A stretch of DNA of 45,503 bases from an uncultured Fibrobacter sp. (GTDB lineage Bacteria > Fibrobacterota > Fibrobacteria > Fibrobacterales > Fibrobacteraceae). The stretch spans positions 1 through 45,503 of the forward strand of contig CAMHOW010000013.1 of NCBI GenBank assembly GCA_946186895.1. The letters are read 5' to 3'. Positions 14,483 through 23,119 of this stretch are shown piece after piece (position 1 is the first letter of the stretch; every line of letters starts with the position of its first letter). A model generated the notes under the pieces. It did not search any database. It was not told where the DNA came from and worked only from the letters and a program-made list of their open reading frames with translations. Made by a program: the position numbers and the translations under genes.

Positions 14483-15067
14483 ATGGCCGCATCCATCGCT
14501 ATTGCAATTCTCGTGATTCTCGTGTTCAGTTCCAGCGCCATCGTGGAACTGATCCAGCGCAAACGCCATGACAAGGCCGGAGATTCCATCATCAAGGAAC
14601 CCTGGGTAGAAATTCATCAAATACCAGGCTACAGGGATGCCCGAAAGGTGGCCGCATTCTACCCCCTCAAGGGCGAGCCCAACATTTTGCCCATCGTACA
14701 AGAGCTGGCCATGGAAGGCAGGCTTCTGCTGCCCAAGGTGACTAGCGAAACCACCATGGAATTCTACCCCATCGACAACCTGAAGAAGGATCTGGTCCAG
14801 GGTCATTTTGGCATCATGGAGCCCCGTGAAGGAATAGCCCCCTGGGAAGGCCCTATCACCGTATTTTTGGTCCCGGGAACAAAGTTTAACTGGGACGGAT
14901 GCAGACAGGGGCACGGCAAGGGCTACTACGACCGCTACCTGGCCAAGTTCCCAAGCGCCTATAAGGCAGGTATAGCCACCCCAGCCCAAATTTCAGACAC
15001 TCCCCTAGAGCAGAAACCGACGGACATCCAGATGAATTCCGTTATCGCCTGCAGAGAGAGGTACTAG
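14483..15067 (+). CDS. 5-formyltetrahydrofolate cyclo-ligase family protein with N-terminal membrane segment
   Basis: 194 residues. The C-terminal two thirds match the cyclo-ligase (MTHFS) family: VAAFYPLKGEPNILPIV, GRLLLPKV, then the hallmark FLVPGTKFNWDGCRQGHGKGYYDRYL with the phosphate/nucleotide-binding GxGxGYYDR. The family converts 5-formyl-THF to 5,10-methenyl-THF with ATP. The N-terminus is odd. Instead of the usual basic helix (KxxLRxxxRxxR) it begins MAASIAIAILVILVFSSSAIVELIQRKR, a likely membrane helix, with a shortened linker before the conserved part. AGGATAGGTG upstream supports this start. It may be membrane-tethered or inactive; the enzyme call rests on the C-terminal motif. 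Confidence 0.78.
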   Translation: MAASIAIAILVILVFSSSAIVELIQRKRHDKAGDSIIKEPWVEIHQIPGYRDARKVAAFYPLKGEPNILPIVQELAMEGRLLLPKVTSETTMEFYPIDNLKKDLVQGHFGIMEPREGIAPWEGPITVFLVPGTKFNWDGCRQGHGKGYYDRYLAKFPSAYKAGIATPAQISDTPLEQKPTDIQMNSVIACRERY

Positions 15068-15068
15068 T

Positions 15069-15944
15069 ATGTATTCCGAAAACAAGGACAAAAAATTTGA
15101 ACGTCGCAGTTTCGGCGAAGAACGCCGCGCGACAAAACCCCGTTTCGACCGCCCACGCCCCGAGAACGTGGTTCGGGCCATTGGCGACAAAGACGCAGCC
15201 CCCCAAGTGGCCGTAGGTGGACTCAAAGAAGTGGAAGCCTTACTTACCAATGAGCCTCTGAAAGTCCACCGTGTGCTCTTTATGCACCAGTCCGGAAACC
15301 CCAAACTCTACAGCCTGCAAAAGCTTGCCAAAAAAGCCCATGTGCATATCCAGCAGGTGGACAGCCGCGTTCTGGATTCTTACGCCAGGCCCAACCAGGG
15401 CGTGGTGGCCCTGATGAACGAGAAGGAACTGTTGGCCTGGGAAGACGTCCGCGAAGAATTTTTTAACGCACGGGATACCGGCGAAAAGAAACTCATTGCC
15501 GTAGCCACCAACATCGAAGACCCTCGAAACCTGGGTGCTTGTATCCGTAGTTGCCTCGCCCTAGGCGTAGACCTGTTCATGATTCCCGCCAAGGGCATGT
15601 GCGGTATCACTCCCAGCGTAGAACGCACCTCTGCAGGGGCTCTCCAGAAGATGCGGATTTGCAGGCCCGACAACCTAGAAGGTGCCATCGGAGAACTGAA
15701 GCTTGCGGGTTACCAGATTCTGGGCCTGGACGCCGATACCGAAACGAACCTGGCAGGCTTTGATTTTGCAGACCACGCCGTCATTGCCGTAGGTGGCGAA
15801 GATGTAGGACTTCCGCCCTTTGTGAAAAAACAGTGCGATGCCGTACTCCGAATTCCCATGATGCCCGAAGCCCATTCCTACAACGCCTCCGTAGCCCTAT
15901 CTTTGGGCCTGTACGAATACGCCCGACTCCGCATCAAGAATTAA
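15069..15944 (+). CDS. TrmH/SpoU-family RNA 2'-O-methyltransferase (RlmB-like)
   Basis: 291 residues. A basic, disordered N-terminus (about 40 residues, rich in Arg, Lys and Glu) leads to a SpoU substrate-binding domain (VGGLKEVEALLTNEPLKVHRVLF) and a SPOUT knot domain. SPOUT motif 1 is NIEDPRNLGACIRSC, motif 2 VIAVGGEDVGLPPFV and motif 3 RIPMMPEAHSYNASVALSLGLYEY. These bind S-adenosylmethionine and methylate a ribose in rRNA or tRNA. RlmB (23S Gm2251) is the closest guess from the domain order. The start is 1 nt after the preceding stop, consistent with coupled translation. Confidence 0.88.
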   Translation: MYSENKDKKFERRSFGEERRATKPRFDRPRPENVVRAIGDKDAAPQVAVGGLKEVEALLTNEPLKVHRVLFMHQSGNPKLYSLQKLAKKAHVHIQQVDSRVLDSYARPNQGVVALMNEKELLAWEDVREEFFNARDTGEKKLIAVATNIEDPRNLGACIRSCLALGVDLFMIPAKGMCGITPSVERTSAGALQKMRICRPDNLEGAIGELKLAGYQILGLDADTETNLAGFDFADHAVIAVGGEDVGLPPFVKKQCDAVLRIPMMPEAHSYNASVALSLGLYEYARLRIKN

Positions 15945-15986
15945 TTATTTATTTTGGAAAGGGATTGTAACTAAGAAGGACACCAT

Positions 15987-17726
15987 ATGGAAAGCGCAAG
16001 AAAAATCGTCAACCAGTTCCTGAAAGGGAAATTCGAGGACAAGGACCTAAAGAGCGAGCTGTACAAGGCCGCCGAAGCCGCCATGGAAGACGGCTGGACC
16101 TTCATGGACACCTCTTTCCAAATTGGTGGGCTTGCACGTGAGCGCGGGCTCACCGACGACGAAGTAGAACAAATCTTGCGCAGGGCTTTTTCTAGCGAAA
16201 AAAGAAAGACCGAACGCGAAGAACCCAAACCGGAGCCTTCTAGTGTCACCGCTCAAGCTGCAGCCCCCGCCCAAGCAGCCATGCCTCCCCAGACCACGAT
16301 CATGCCGGCGCTTGCCACCAGCATGATTCCTATGGAACAGATGCTTGCCATGGGGCTTGACACCCAATCCCTGGAGCTGTTACAGAATTTCAAAATCGAC
16401 CCTGAAGCCCTTTCGATTCCCTGGCCCGCCGCCGACTGGCGTAAGGACCTGGCGAAACTTCTAGAAGCCACCTTCGAAGAAGACGAAACCATCGACTTCA
16501 AGATTTCGGATACTCCCACCGCCACATCGGAACTGGTGTCCAACATCGTTGGCCAGGATGACTCTATCAAGAAAATCATGAAGAGCCTGGACAGTCCCGA
16601 GGGCGCCCTTATCTGCATCAATGCCACCAAGGGTGGCGAAGACGCTTCGGACGAAAGCTGGAAATACCGCTATGTAATGGTAGACAATCCCAAGATGACC
16701 CTGGCAAAGCAGCTGGCCTATTTCAAGGCCCTGAACCTCCCCTGTGCGGCCCTGATCAACACAGGCGCAAATTCCGTACAGGCCTGGGTCAAGATTGGCG
16801 CCGACAGCCAGGAACAATATGATGAACGCGTAGACTTCTTGTTCAAGACCCTCGCCTCCCAGGGCTTCCAGGTCGATTCCAGCAACAGAAACCCGAACAT
16901 GATGGTTCGTATGCCTGGCGTGCTCCGTGGAGGAAAGCAGCAATACCTGATTAGTCTGGAACAGGGTGCAAAGAACTTTACCGAATGGCAACAGTGGGTA
17001 GAATACTCCCTCGACGGCAAACCCCTTATCGAGCTTGCCAGCGACAGCGAAGAAGCTCCGAAAAAAGACGAAGTCCTGATCCAGAATATGCTCCAGGCAG
17101 GCGAATTCTTCTTGTTCACCGCCCCTCCCAAGTGCGGAAAGTCCATGGCCCTGATGGACCTAGGTCTTTCGCTTTGCTATGGCGAGGAATGGTTTGGAAA
17201 CGCCACCTCCATGAGCGACGTTCTGTTCATCAACTTTGAACTGACCAAGTCCGTATTCCTGAACCGTCTGTACCTGCTGGCAAATAAGCGAGGCCTGCCC
17301 GCAAGCACCGCCAACTTCGGCTTTTTGAACCTGCGTGGCGTAGCACTCTCCCCTCTGGAAACAGCCCAGCTTATCGCCAAGCGTGTGGAAGGCGCAAAGA
17401 AAATGGAAAACCACAATTACCGCACCATCGTCATAGACCCGATTTCTGCGGTATTCCACAACCCCAAGGCCATGCGCATTACAGGTGTTCCCCACCAGAT
17501 TCTCATGCAAATGGTGGATACCATTATCGCCCTTACAGGCTGTGCCGTAGTCGCCGCCTGCAACAACGACGAATACCCCTACCTGGAATCCCGAGCTGAC
17601 AGCATGCTGAAACTCACTCCGGTGGAAGGCGGATTGAACCAGTTCCAGATTAACGGTTCCTTCAGAGAATTCCCGAAACTGCTAGCCCGCGACTGTTCCT
17701 GGATTTATCCGAGATTCCTGGTTTAG
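15987..17726 (+). CDS. Primase-like domain fused to RecA-like (AAA_25/RepA-type) ATPase
   Basis: 579 residues. The N-terminal 70 residues are helical and charged, followed by an Ala/Pro/Gln-rich linker (80-115). Residues 225-325 look like the archaeo-eukaryotic primase-type domain of plasmid and phage replication proteins: KYRYVMVDNP, ALINTGANSVQAWVKI, DSSNRNPNMMVRMPGVLRGG. The C-terminal part is a RepA/RAD55-like ATPase with Walker A APPKCGKS (379-386) and Walker B TIVIDPIS (Asp484). The normal SGGKS-x-HAWV signature reads TGANSVQAWV, so the usual His is Gln265, which suggests loss of polymerase activity. Such fusions usually occur in mobile elements, but here the neighbours are housekeeping and composition looks ordinary. 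AGAAGGAC precedes the ATG. Function unknown. Confidence 0.7.
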   Translation: MESARKIVNQFLKGKFEDKDLKSELYKAAEAAMEDGWTFMDTSFQIGGLARERGLTDDEVEQILRRAFSSEKRKTEREEPKPEPSSVTAQAAAPAQAAMPPQTTIMPALATSMIPMEQMLAMGLDTQSLELLQNFKIDPEALSIPWPAADWRKDLAKLLEATFEEDETIDFKISDTPTATSELVSNIVGQDDSIKKIMKSLDSPEGALICINATKGGEDASDESWKYRYVMVDNPKMTLAKQLAYFKALNLPCAALINTGANSVQAWVKIGADSQEQYDERVDFLFKTLASQGFQVDSSNRNPNMMVRMPGVLRGGKQQYLISLEQGAKNFTEWQQWVEYSLDGKPLIELASDSEEAPKKDEVLIQNMLQAGEFFLFTAPPKCGKSMALMDLGLSLCYGEEWFGNATSMSDVLFINFELTKSVFLNRLYLLANKRGLPASTANFGFLNLRGVALSPLETAQLIAKRVEGAKKMENHNYRTIVIDPISAVFHNPKAMRITGVPHQILMQMVDTIIALTGCAVVAACNNDEYPYLESRADSMLKLTPVEGGLNQFQINGSFREFPKLLARDCSWIYPRFLV

Positions 17727-17756
17727 TAGAAGCAATAATTAGACAGTAAGAAAAGT

Positions 17757-19013
17757 ATGAAGCCATTTTCTAGAAAGACCGATGCCAAAAGTCGGGTAAA
17801 AAAAGAAACCCCTAAGGTCGAAAAGCCTGTTATCCGTAGAACAGCCAGCTTTGACGACATCCAGAGGCAATTCCGCGCCTGGATCGAAGACATGCGTATC
17901 CCGGGCAAGGTTCAGGCTTGGTTTACCGCAGAGGCAAAGCCCGAAAATTCCGATTGGAAAATTTACAGCAAGCTTATAAACGGTCATGAAAACCTGCTCC
18001 TGGACGCCCCGGTAAAGGGAATGGAAATCCCTGCAGTGGTTTCTCTTGTCTTTGAGCAGATCAAGAAAGAACACCTGCATAATTTCCGCAAGGCCATCCG
18101 GACCATTTGGTTCAGAGCCTGTGGCGACGGGACCTTTGCCCTAGTGGTACAGGCCAACCTTCGCGGTAAAAATTCTGCACACGAATGCAAGACTTTCGTG
18201 GATTTTCTGGAACGCTCCTGCCCTGAAATTATCAGCTGCCACCAGATCCAATGCCAGCCTTTTGTACCCTTTGACCCAACCATACATCAGAGCACCCGAA
18301 TTGAATCCAGGTGTAATTTTGGTAAGGACTTTATGCCCCTGGGCAACTCCGGCTTTTGCATGCACGTGCTGGATTGGTCTCCCCGCATCAAGGATGCATG
18401 GTTGAACCTGCCCGAAAAAATCGCAGGCGCCATTCACCCCAACAAGGGCGACAAGTTTTTTGAATTCTACTCCGGATCGAGTTTTGTTGCTGCCTCCCTC
18501 GCCCCGCTTTTTGAACAGGTGGAAAGCCTGGACTGTAGGGAGACCTCCATGGAATCCAGTCGTCAAAACATCCGCAATACGGTTCAGGATAACATGAGGT
18601 TCCACCGTGGATTCTTCGAACCCGGATTTTTAACAAAATTCTTTTCCAAGTCCGAAAACGATGGCCGTTGGACCTTCTATTTCAACCTACCCCAGGGAGA
18701 GCCCTTGCCGGCAGGTTCTGTGGAGACCATCGCTGGCGTAAGGCCCGAGCGTATCCTAATCCAGACCGCCGACTTGGAACAAGCCCAAAAGCTAATCAAG
18801 CAGTTCCGAAACCAGGGATATGTCTTACGAAAGACCATACCCCTCTACTTGGAGCCGGGCCGTGGAAATTTCGAGATTCTGTCCATCTTTGTACCGGATC
18901 GGGTAGGTCTTCTAGGCCAAAAACGACAAAAAACAGCCCAAAATCCCGTAAAACCCGCTCATAAGACACTTTTTGTGCAAAAATCCCCTACTTTTAGGCA
19001 AAGAAAAGATTAA
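17757..19013 (+). CDS. Degenerate TrmA/RlmCD-like class I methyltransferase-fold protein
   Basis: 418 residues. The layout follows the uracil-5-methyltransferase family: an N-terminal basic tail, a middle domain, GNSGFCMHVLDWSPRIKDAW in place of the usual SFFQVN segment, and a SAM-binding-like strand FFEFYSGSSFVAASLAPLFEQVESLD. A C-terminal GYVLRKTIPLYLEPGRGNFEILSIF replaces GYxLxxxxPVDxFPxTxHVE. The catalytic DPPR motif reads NLPQ (310-313), and the SCNP motif with the nucleophilic Cys reads IQTA (335-338). Only the Glu (E373) is kept. It is therefore probably not an active m5U methyltransferase; it may bind RNA or another partner. It follows the primase-like gene by 30 nt with a weak ribosome site. 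The family call comes from motif alignment by eye. Confidence 0.58.
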   Translation: MKPFSRKTDAKSRVKKETPKVEKPVIRRTASFDDIQRQFRAWIEDMRIPGKVQAWFTAEAKPENSDWKIYSKLINGHENLLLDAPVKGMEIPAVVSLVFEQIKKEHLHNFRKAIRTIWFRACGDGTFALVVQANLRGKNSAHECKTFVDFLERSCPEIISCHQIQCQPFVPFDPTIHQSTRIESRCNFGKDFMPLGNSGFCMHVLDWSPRIKDAWLNLPEKIAGAIHPNKGDKFFEFYSGSSFVAASLAPLFEQVESLDCRETSMESSRQNIRNTVQDNMRFHRGFFEPGFLTKFFSKSENDGRWTFYFNLPQGEPLPAGSVETIAGVRPERILIQTADLEQAQKLIKQFRNQGYVLRKTIPLYLEPGRGNFEILSIFVPDRVGLLGQKRQKTAQNPVKPAHKTLFVQKSPTFRQRKD

Positions 19014-19058
19014 ATTATTACATAACTTGTTCACGTTCAAAGAGTTACAAGGATTACT

Positions 19059-20225
19059 ATGGGATTTTTGAAAACTGCGACTTTGTGCCTCGGTCTAGGA
19101 GTGCTGGTTGCGTCTGCCTATATTGTCAAGGAAGGCGACACCCTCTGGGACTTGAGTGACGAATTCCTGAACGACCCGTTTGCCTGGCCCGACCTGTGGG
19201 AAAACAACAGGCATATCCAGGACCCCCACTGGATTTATCCAGGTGACTCCATCTACTTCGGGGACAGTTCCCGCGTAGAACCGATGGCAATTCCCACCTC
19301 CCAGAACCGTTACCCCTGTGGCGGCGCCGTTGCCGACACCAACCTCCCCAAGGGAGTTTCTGCCGTAGGGTGCGACGAAAAAGATGCCAGAAACGGCGAT
19401 TTTGAGAACATGCTTGGCGATCTTCGCAATCGCGACAAACGCCCCCAAAAGAAGAAGAGCAATGACGTCTACTACTACAAGCAACGCCCGGCTCCGAAAA
19501 TTTTCAATGGCTACTACCAGATTCTCGCCCCTGAAATTTACGATGTGGAAGAACTGAAAAAGGACTCAAACTTTTTCTCCATTCGTTCTGGAGAACGCAA
19601 GGAGCCCATCCTCCACATTCCAGAAATGGAAGTTGTCGTAGGCATCGGCAAGAAGACCGACATCAAGGCAAAGAAAGGCGACTTGGTTGAAATCCTGGAC
19701 GCTCGCGCCATCGAAGTTCCCGGCACCCATGGCAAAAGCTTTGACACTTATGCCTTGCTCCGTCTTGCGGGCATTGCAAAGATTACGGCCGTTGGCGACA
19801 CACTGTCTCGTGCCCAGATTGTACAGAGCTTCAGAGAAATCAAGATCAATCAGTCCAAGGCAAGAGTCAAGAAGGCCCCGAAAATCTTGAACGTCAGTGG
19901 CTATGGCAAGGAACAGAAATCCGACATAGAGGAAATGGCAACCATCCGCTATTCCATGGATCCCATGCTGATTATTGGCGCCTACTCCTACGTACTTATC
20001 GACAAGGGTAAAGAAGATAAGTTCAACACTGGAGATGCCATTGCCATCTGGGAACAAGACAAGTCCGACGAAAGCATTCCGCCACGCTTGCTTGGCCGAG
20101 GCATCATTGCCCGCGCCACCGATCACGAGGCCGCCCTGCTGATTCGTGAAATCTATTCCAACAACCGCCGCATAGAGATGGGTCACAAGGTTTCCGTTAC
20201 CCATAGAGCACAATTAGCCAAGTGA
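19059..20225 (+). CDS. Secreted LysM-domain protein
   Basis: 388 residues. A signal peptide (MGFLKTATLCLGLGVLVASA) is followed at once by a LysM domain at residues 21-67: YIVKEGDTLWDLSDEFLNDP, then WIYPGDSIYFGD. LysM binds peptidoglycan, so the protein probably sits in the periplasm on the cell wall. The rest (100-388) is a soluble region of unknown fold with a recurring beta pattern (VVVGIGKKTDIKAKKGDLVEI; SYVLIDKGKEDKFNTGDAIAIW) and resembles other LysM plus uncharacterised-C-terminus envelope proteins. AAGGA lies 5 nt before the ATG. Its stop overlaps the start of the small membrane ORF (GTGA), and a two-component system follows, so it may be part of an envelope-sensing operon. Confidence 0.82.
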   Translation: MGFLKTATLCLGLGVLVASAYIVKEGDTLWDLSDEFLNDPFAWPDLWENNRHIQDPHWIYPGDSIYFGDSSRVEPMAIPTSQNRYPCGGAVADTNLPKGVSAVGCDEKDARNGDFENMLGDLRNRDKRPQKKKSNDVYYYKQRPAPKIFNGYYQILAPEIYDVEELKKDSNFFSIRSGERKEPILHIPEMEVVVGIGKKTDIKAKKGDLVEILDARAIEVPGTHGKSFDTYALLRLAGIAKITAVGDTLSRAQIVQSFREIKINQSKARVKKAPKILNVSGYGKEQKSDIEEMATIRYSMDPMLIIGAYSYVLIDKGKEDKFNTGDAIAIWEQDKSDESIPPRLLGRGIIARATDHEAALLIREIYSNNRRIEMGHKVSVTHRAQLAK

Positions 20226-20338
20226 CAAAGACTCTTATAGCTATATCTGCCTTAGCCTTCTCCTTGGTCACCCTGCTTATGGGGACCAGCGTCCTCATAT
20301 TGCTGTTTCCCAGTATCTCGTCGCACCTCCCCTTCTAG
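20222..20338 (+). CDS. Small membrane protein, 38 residues (likely unannotated)
   Basis: This starts at a GTG that overlaps the TGA stop of the LysM gene (GTGA) and ends at TAG 20336-20338. Almost the whole peptide is one hydrophobic helix: LIAISALAFSLVTLLMGTS then VLILLFP, with a Thr-Lys start and a short polar tail. There is no strong ribosome site, so translation would rely on coupling to the LysM gene. The AGGAGG for the histidine kinase comes just after its stop. An ORF this short can be chance; the overlap, the hydrophobicity and the exact fit between two genes are the support. No family recognised. Confidence 0.45.
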   Translation: MTKTLIAISALAFSLVTLLMGTSVLILLFPSISSHLPF

Positions 20339-20354
20339 ATTTAGGAGGTGACGG

Positions 20355-22397
20355 CTGAGAATCTCTCGCAACAACCTCCTGTTCTTTGGCTTTTTTGCTG
20401 GAGCCATCGTTTTGCCGATGGCGATTCTTTCGTATTTGAGTTTTCGCAATATTCAGAACGAGAATTTTCTCATCCAAAAAAACTTTGACGAAAGCAGAGT
20501 CTCCCTACAAAAAGAACTAGAAGAAACCCTCGAAAAAGAACAAAGCAAGATATTCCAAGAAGCCAAAGCCGCTTCGCTGTTCTTGTACGAGCTTCCCAAG
20601 AGTCTCTTGGAATTCGGCAATGCAGCTAATTTTAAGGATGTGAATGGCATCGAGGCCATATTCCTGTACAACAATGGCACGCTAGTTTACCCGGACATCT
20701 CCTCGAAGATGCTCTCCCGTACAAGTTCTTTTTCTGATTCCAAGCCAAGTCTTGCAGAAAGCGCCCTATATCAAAGCGAGCAAGACTTATCCAAAATGCA
20801 GGAGGCTGGGTTCGCCCGAGAAATGCTCGCCCGAAATCCCCTGCTGCCGCCTAAAGACCAGACCCAGAACATCCTCGGCCTTGTCCGCATCGCCTACAAG
20901 AAAAAAGATTTCAACGAGGCTCTGCGGTTGTTGAAAATACTTGAATCAAGGCCCAAACAACAGGGGTACCTACATTCAGACCTCACCCATTCCATCAACC
21001 TGCTGCACTTTGACATCTTGGTAAAAATGAAAAGACACCAAGAAGCTGAAGATTTTTGCCTATCGGTACTGAACCAGTTTCTGCAAGAAAAGACTATCGA
21101 GGACATTCCCGCCACAAAATTCTTCTTTGAAACCGCATTCACCCAAATTCTCTCTTTTGAAAACCTAAAACAAGAAAAGCGAGAGGCCTTTTGGAATTTA
21201 AGAAGTAATTTCAACCGCCAGCTAAACTACACCGACATTCTCGTCCACAATCAAGAATTGTTCCAAAATACCCTGCACGGGGAAAACATCTCAAAATCAG
21301 GCGTGCTATTCAGGTCTGAAGGTAATGTGACTCTCTTTAGGATGTCTTACCCATTGTTGCCAGGAAATCAGGTCGTCATTGCTAAAGTGGATGACAATGC
21401 CTACCGAGCCCGCATTTTAGACAAGCTAAGAATCACGGCTCAACGATGGAACAACGTACCCTTCTCTATTACTGATGCCAAAGACTCCCTACTACTTGGT
21501 GCAATTCCTGATAGTGCAAACGTCATTACTCAAGTTTCGTTCAACGCGGCGCCATCGTGGCAGCTGAGTCTCTATGAAAAAGATGTAGGCGAAATCCGAA
21601 AAGAATCCAGGCACAGGATGTTCCTGATGTATGGCCTCCTGTTTTTTTCCCTCATTACGGTCATATTCGGCTCATTCTTTATGCTTCGATTCTTTATCCA
21701 GGAACACAAGCTCCTGGCCATGAAGGCGAACTTTCTTTCCAGCGTATCTCATGAGCTGAAAACGCCCCTAACCTCCATCAAGATGTTTGCCGAAATGATG
21801 GCCCGAGGCCGCGTCATGAAGGTGGAAAAAGTCCAGGAATATTCAGGTCTAATCAACAAAGAGGCCTCAAGGCTTGAAAACCTAATTGGTGCTATCCTGA
21901 ACTACACCCGCATGGAACACGGAACAGGAGCTTTCAAATGGGAAAAGCTGGATTTCTCTGTCTGTGCCAAGAAGGTCTTTGAGGCGGTAGAAGACATCGG
22001 TGTAGAAAAAGGACTTTCATTCAAGACTCATTTTGACCCCAATGTATATGTGATGGGCGATTATACCGCCCTCTACAGCCTCGCCCAAAACCTGATTGAA
22101 AATGCAATCAAGTATACCAATGCTCCAGGCGATATCGAAATCAAGGTTTACAACGAAGACGACCGCGCCGTATTTTCAGTAATTGACACGGGCGTAGGAA
22201 TTCCTTCTTCGGAACAAAAAAATATATTTAATGATTTTTATAGGGTTGGCGACGAAATGACCCGCAGCACAAAAGGGTCTGGACTCGGTCTTGCCATCGT
22301 AAAGCGAGTGGCCGAAACCCACAAGGCGACCATATCCCTAGTCAGCAAACCCGGTAAAGGTTCCAACTTTACGGTTAGATTTAGAAAGGTGGACTAA
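20355..22397 (+). CDS. Sensor histidine kinase with TPR-like extracytoplasmic domain, probable CTG start
   Basis: 680 residues if translation starts at CTG 20355. AGGAGGTG (20343-20350) lies 6 nt before that CTG, and only this start gives a complete first membrane helix (LLFFGFFAGAIVLPMAILSY). The TTG at 20412 and ATG at 20418 cut the helix and lack a ribosome site. The region between helix 1 and helix 2 (about 422-446) is some 380 residues long, with TPR-like repeats (KKKDFNEALRLLKILES; KMKRHQEAEDFCLSVLN). The cytoplasmic kinase is complete: H-box SVSHELKTPLTSIKMF (His466), N-box NLIENAIKYT, G1 DTGVGIP, F-box FNDFYRVGD and G2 GSGLGLAIV. It autophosphorylates and passes phosphate to the regulator that starts 1 nt after its stop. 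Confidence 0.9.
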   Translation: MRISRNNLLFFGFFAGAIVLPMAILSYLSFRNIQNENFLIQKNFDESRVSLQKELEETLEKEQSKIFQEAKAASLFLYELPKSLLEFGNAANFKDVNGIEAIFLYNNGTLVYPDISSKMLSRTSSFSDSKPSLAESALYQSEQDLSKMQEAGFAREMLARNPLLPPKDQTQNILGLVRIAYKKKDFNEALRLLKILESRPKQQGYLHSDLTHSINLLHFDILVKMKRHQEAEDFCLSVLNQFLQEKTIEDIPATKFFFETAFTQILSFENLKQEKREAFWNLRSNFNRQLNYTDILVHNQELFQNTLHGENISKSGVLFRSEGNVTLFRMSYPLLPGNQVVIAKVDDNAYRARILDKLRITAQRWNNVPFSITDAKDSLLLGAIPDSANVITQVSFNAAPSWQLSLYEKDVGEIRKESRHRMFLMYGLLFFSLITVIFGSFFMLRFFIQEHKLLAMKANFLSSVSHELKTPLTSIKMFAEMMARGRVMKVEKVQEYSGLINKEASRLENLIGAILNYTRMEHGTGAFKWEKLDFSVCAKKVFEAVEDIGVEKGLSFKTHFDPNVYVMGDYTALYSLAQNLIENAIKYTNAPGDIEIKVYNEDDRAVFSVIDTGVGIPSSEQKNIFNDFYRVGDEMTRSTKGSGLGLAIVKRVAETHKATISLVSKPGKGSNFTVRFRKVD

Positions 22398-22398
22398 C

Positions 22399-23106
22399 AT
22401 GCAACACAAGATCCTCATCGTAGAAGACGAAGAAATCATTAGGCTTGGACTCCAGGACAATTTTGAACTGGAAAACTACATTGTAGAAACCGCGGCCGAT
22501 GGAGAGGAGGCTATAGCCAAGGCAGACTCCTTTATGCCGCACCTGGTGATTCTGGACCTGATGATTCCCAAGAAAAGCGGGTTTGAAGTTTGTCGCGTTA
22601 TTCGCAAGAAGCACCCTCAGACATTCATCATCATGCTTACCGCCAAGACCGAAGAAACCAGCAAGGTGGCTGGTCTTGAAATGGGTGCCGACGATTACGT
22701 GACCAAGCCGTTTTCCATATTGGAACTCTTGGCAAGAGTCAAGGCTTTCTTGCGCCGAGTTGATGCGGAGGCGCCACAGACGCAGGCGACACAGTCATTG
22801 GACGTGGTAGATTTTGCAGACATTCACCTGGATTTCAAGAAATACGAAGCCACCAAGGGGGGCGTTCCCCTGGAAATGTCTGCCAGGGAATTCCAGATTC
22901 TCAAGTATTTCTGGCAGCACAAGGGCGAAGTGGTTCTCCGCGAAGATCTGTTACAAGACATCTGGGGTTACACCACAGACAACATGCCCTCAACCCGTAC
23001 CATTGACAACCATATCGTGAACCTTCGCAAAAAACTGGAAGACGATCAAGCCAATCCAAAGATTATTCTTTCCATCAGAGGAGCTGGATATAAATTTGAT
23101 GTGTAG
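22399..23106 (+). CDS. OmpR/PhoB-family response regulator
   Basis: 235 residues. The receiver domain (1-120) has acidic pair EDE (9-11), phospho-acceptor Asp53 in LVILDLMIPKKSG, Thr in IIMLTAK and Lys in DDYVTKPF. The winged-helix DNA-binding domain (about 135-235) contains LEMSAREFQILKYFWQHKGEVV, then TRTIDNHIVNLRKKLE and the wing IRGAGYKF. It is the cognate partner of the adjacent histidine kinase. The target genes are not visible; the neighbouring LysM and TPR/beta-propeller genes are candidates. Confidence 0.96.
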   Translation: MQHKILIVEDEEIIRLGLQDNFELENYIVETAADGEEAIAKADSFMPHLVILDLMIPKKSGFEVCRVIRKKHPQTFIIMLTAKTEETSKVAGLEMGADDYVTKPFSILELLARVKAFLRRVDAEAPQTQATQSLDVVDFADIHLDFKKYEATKGGVPLEMSAREFQILKYFWQHKGEVVLREDLLQDIWGYTTDNMPSTRTIDNHIVNLRKKLEDDQANPKIILSIRGAGYKFDV

Positions 23107-23119
23107 TGTGGAATAAAGA

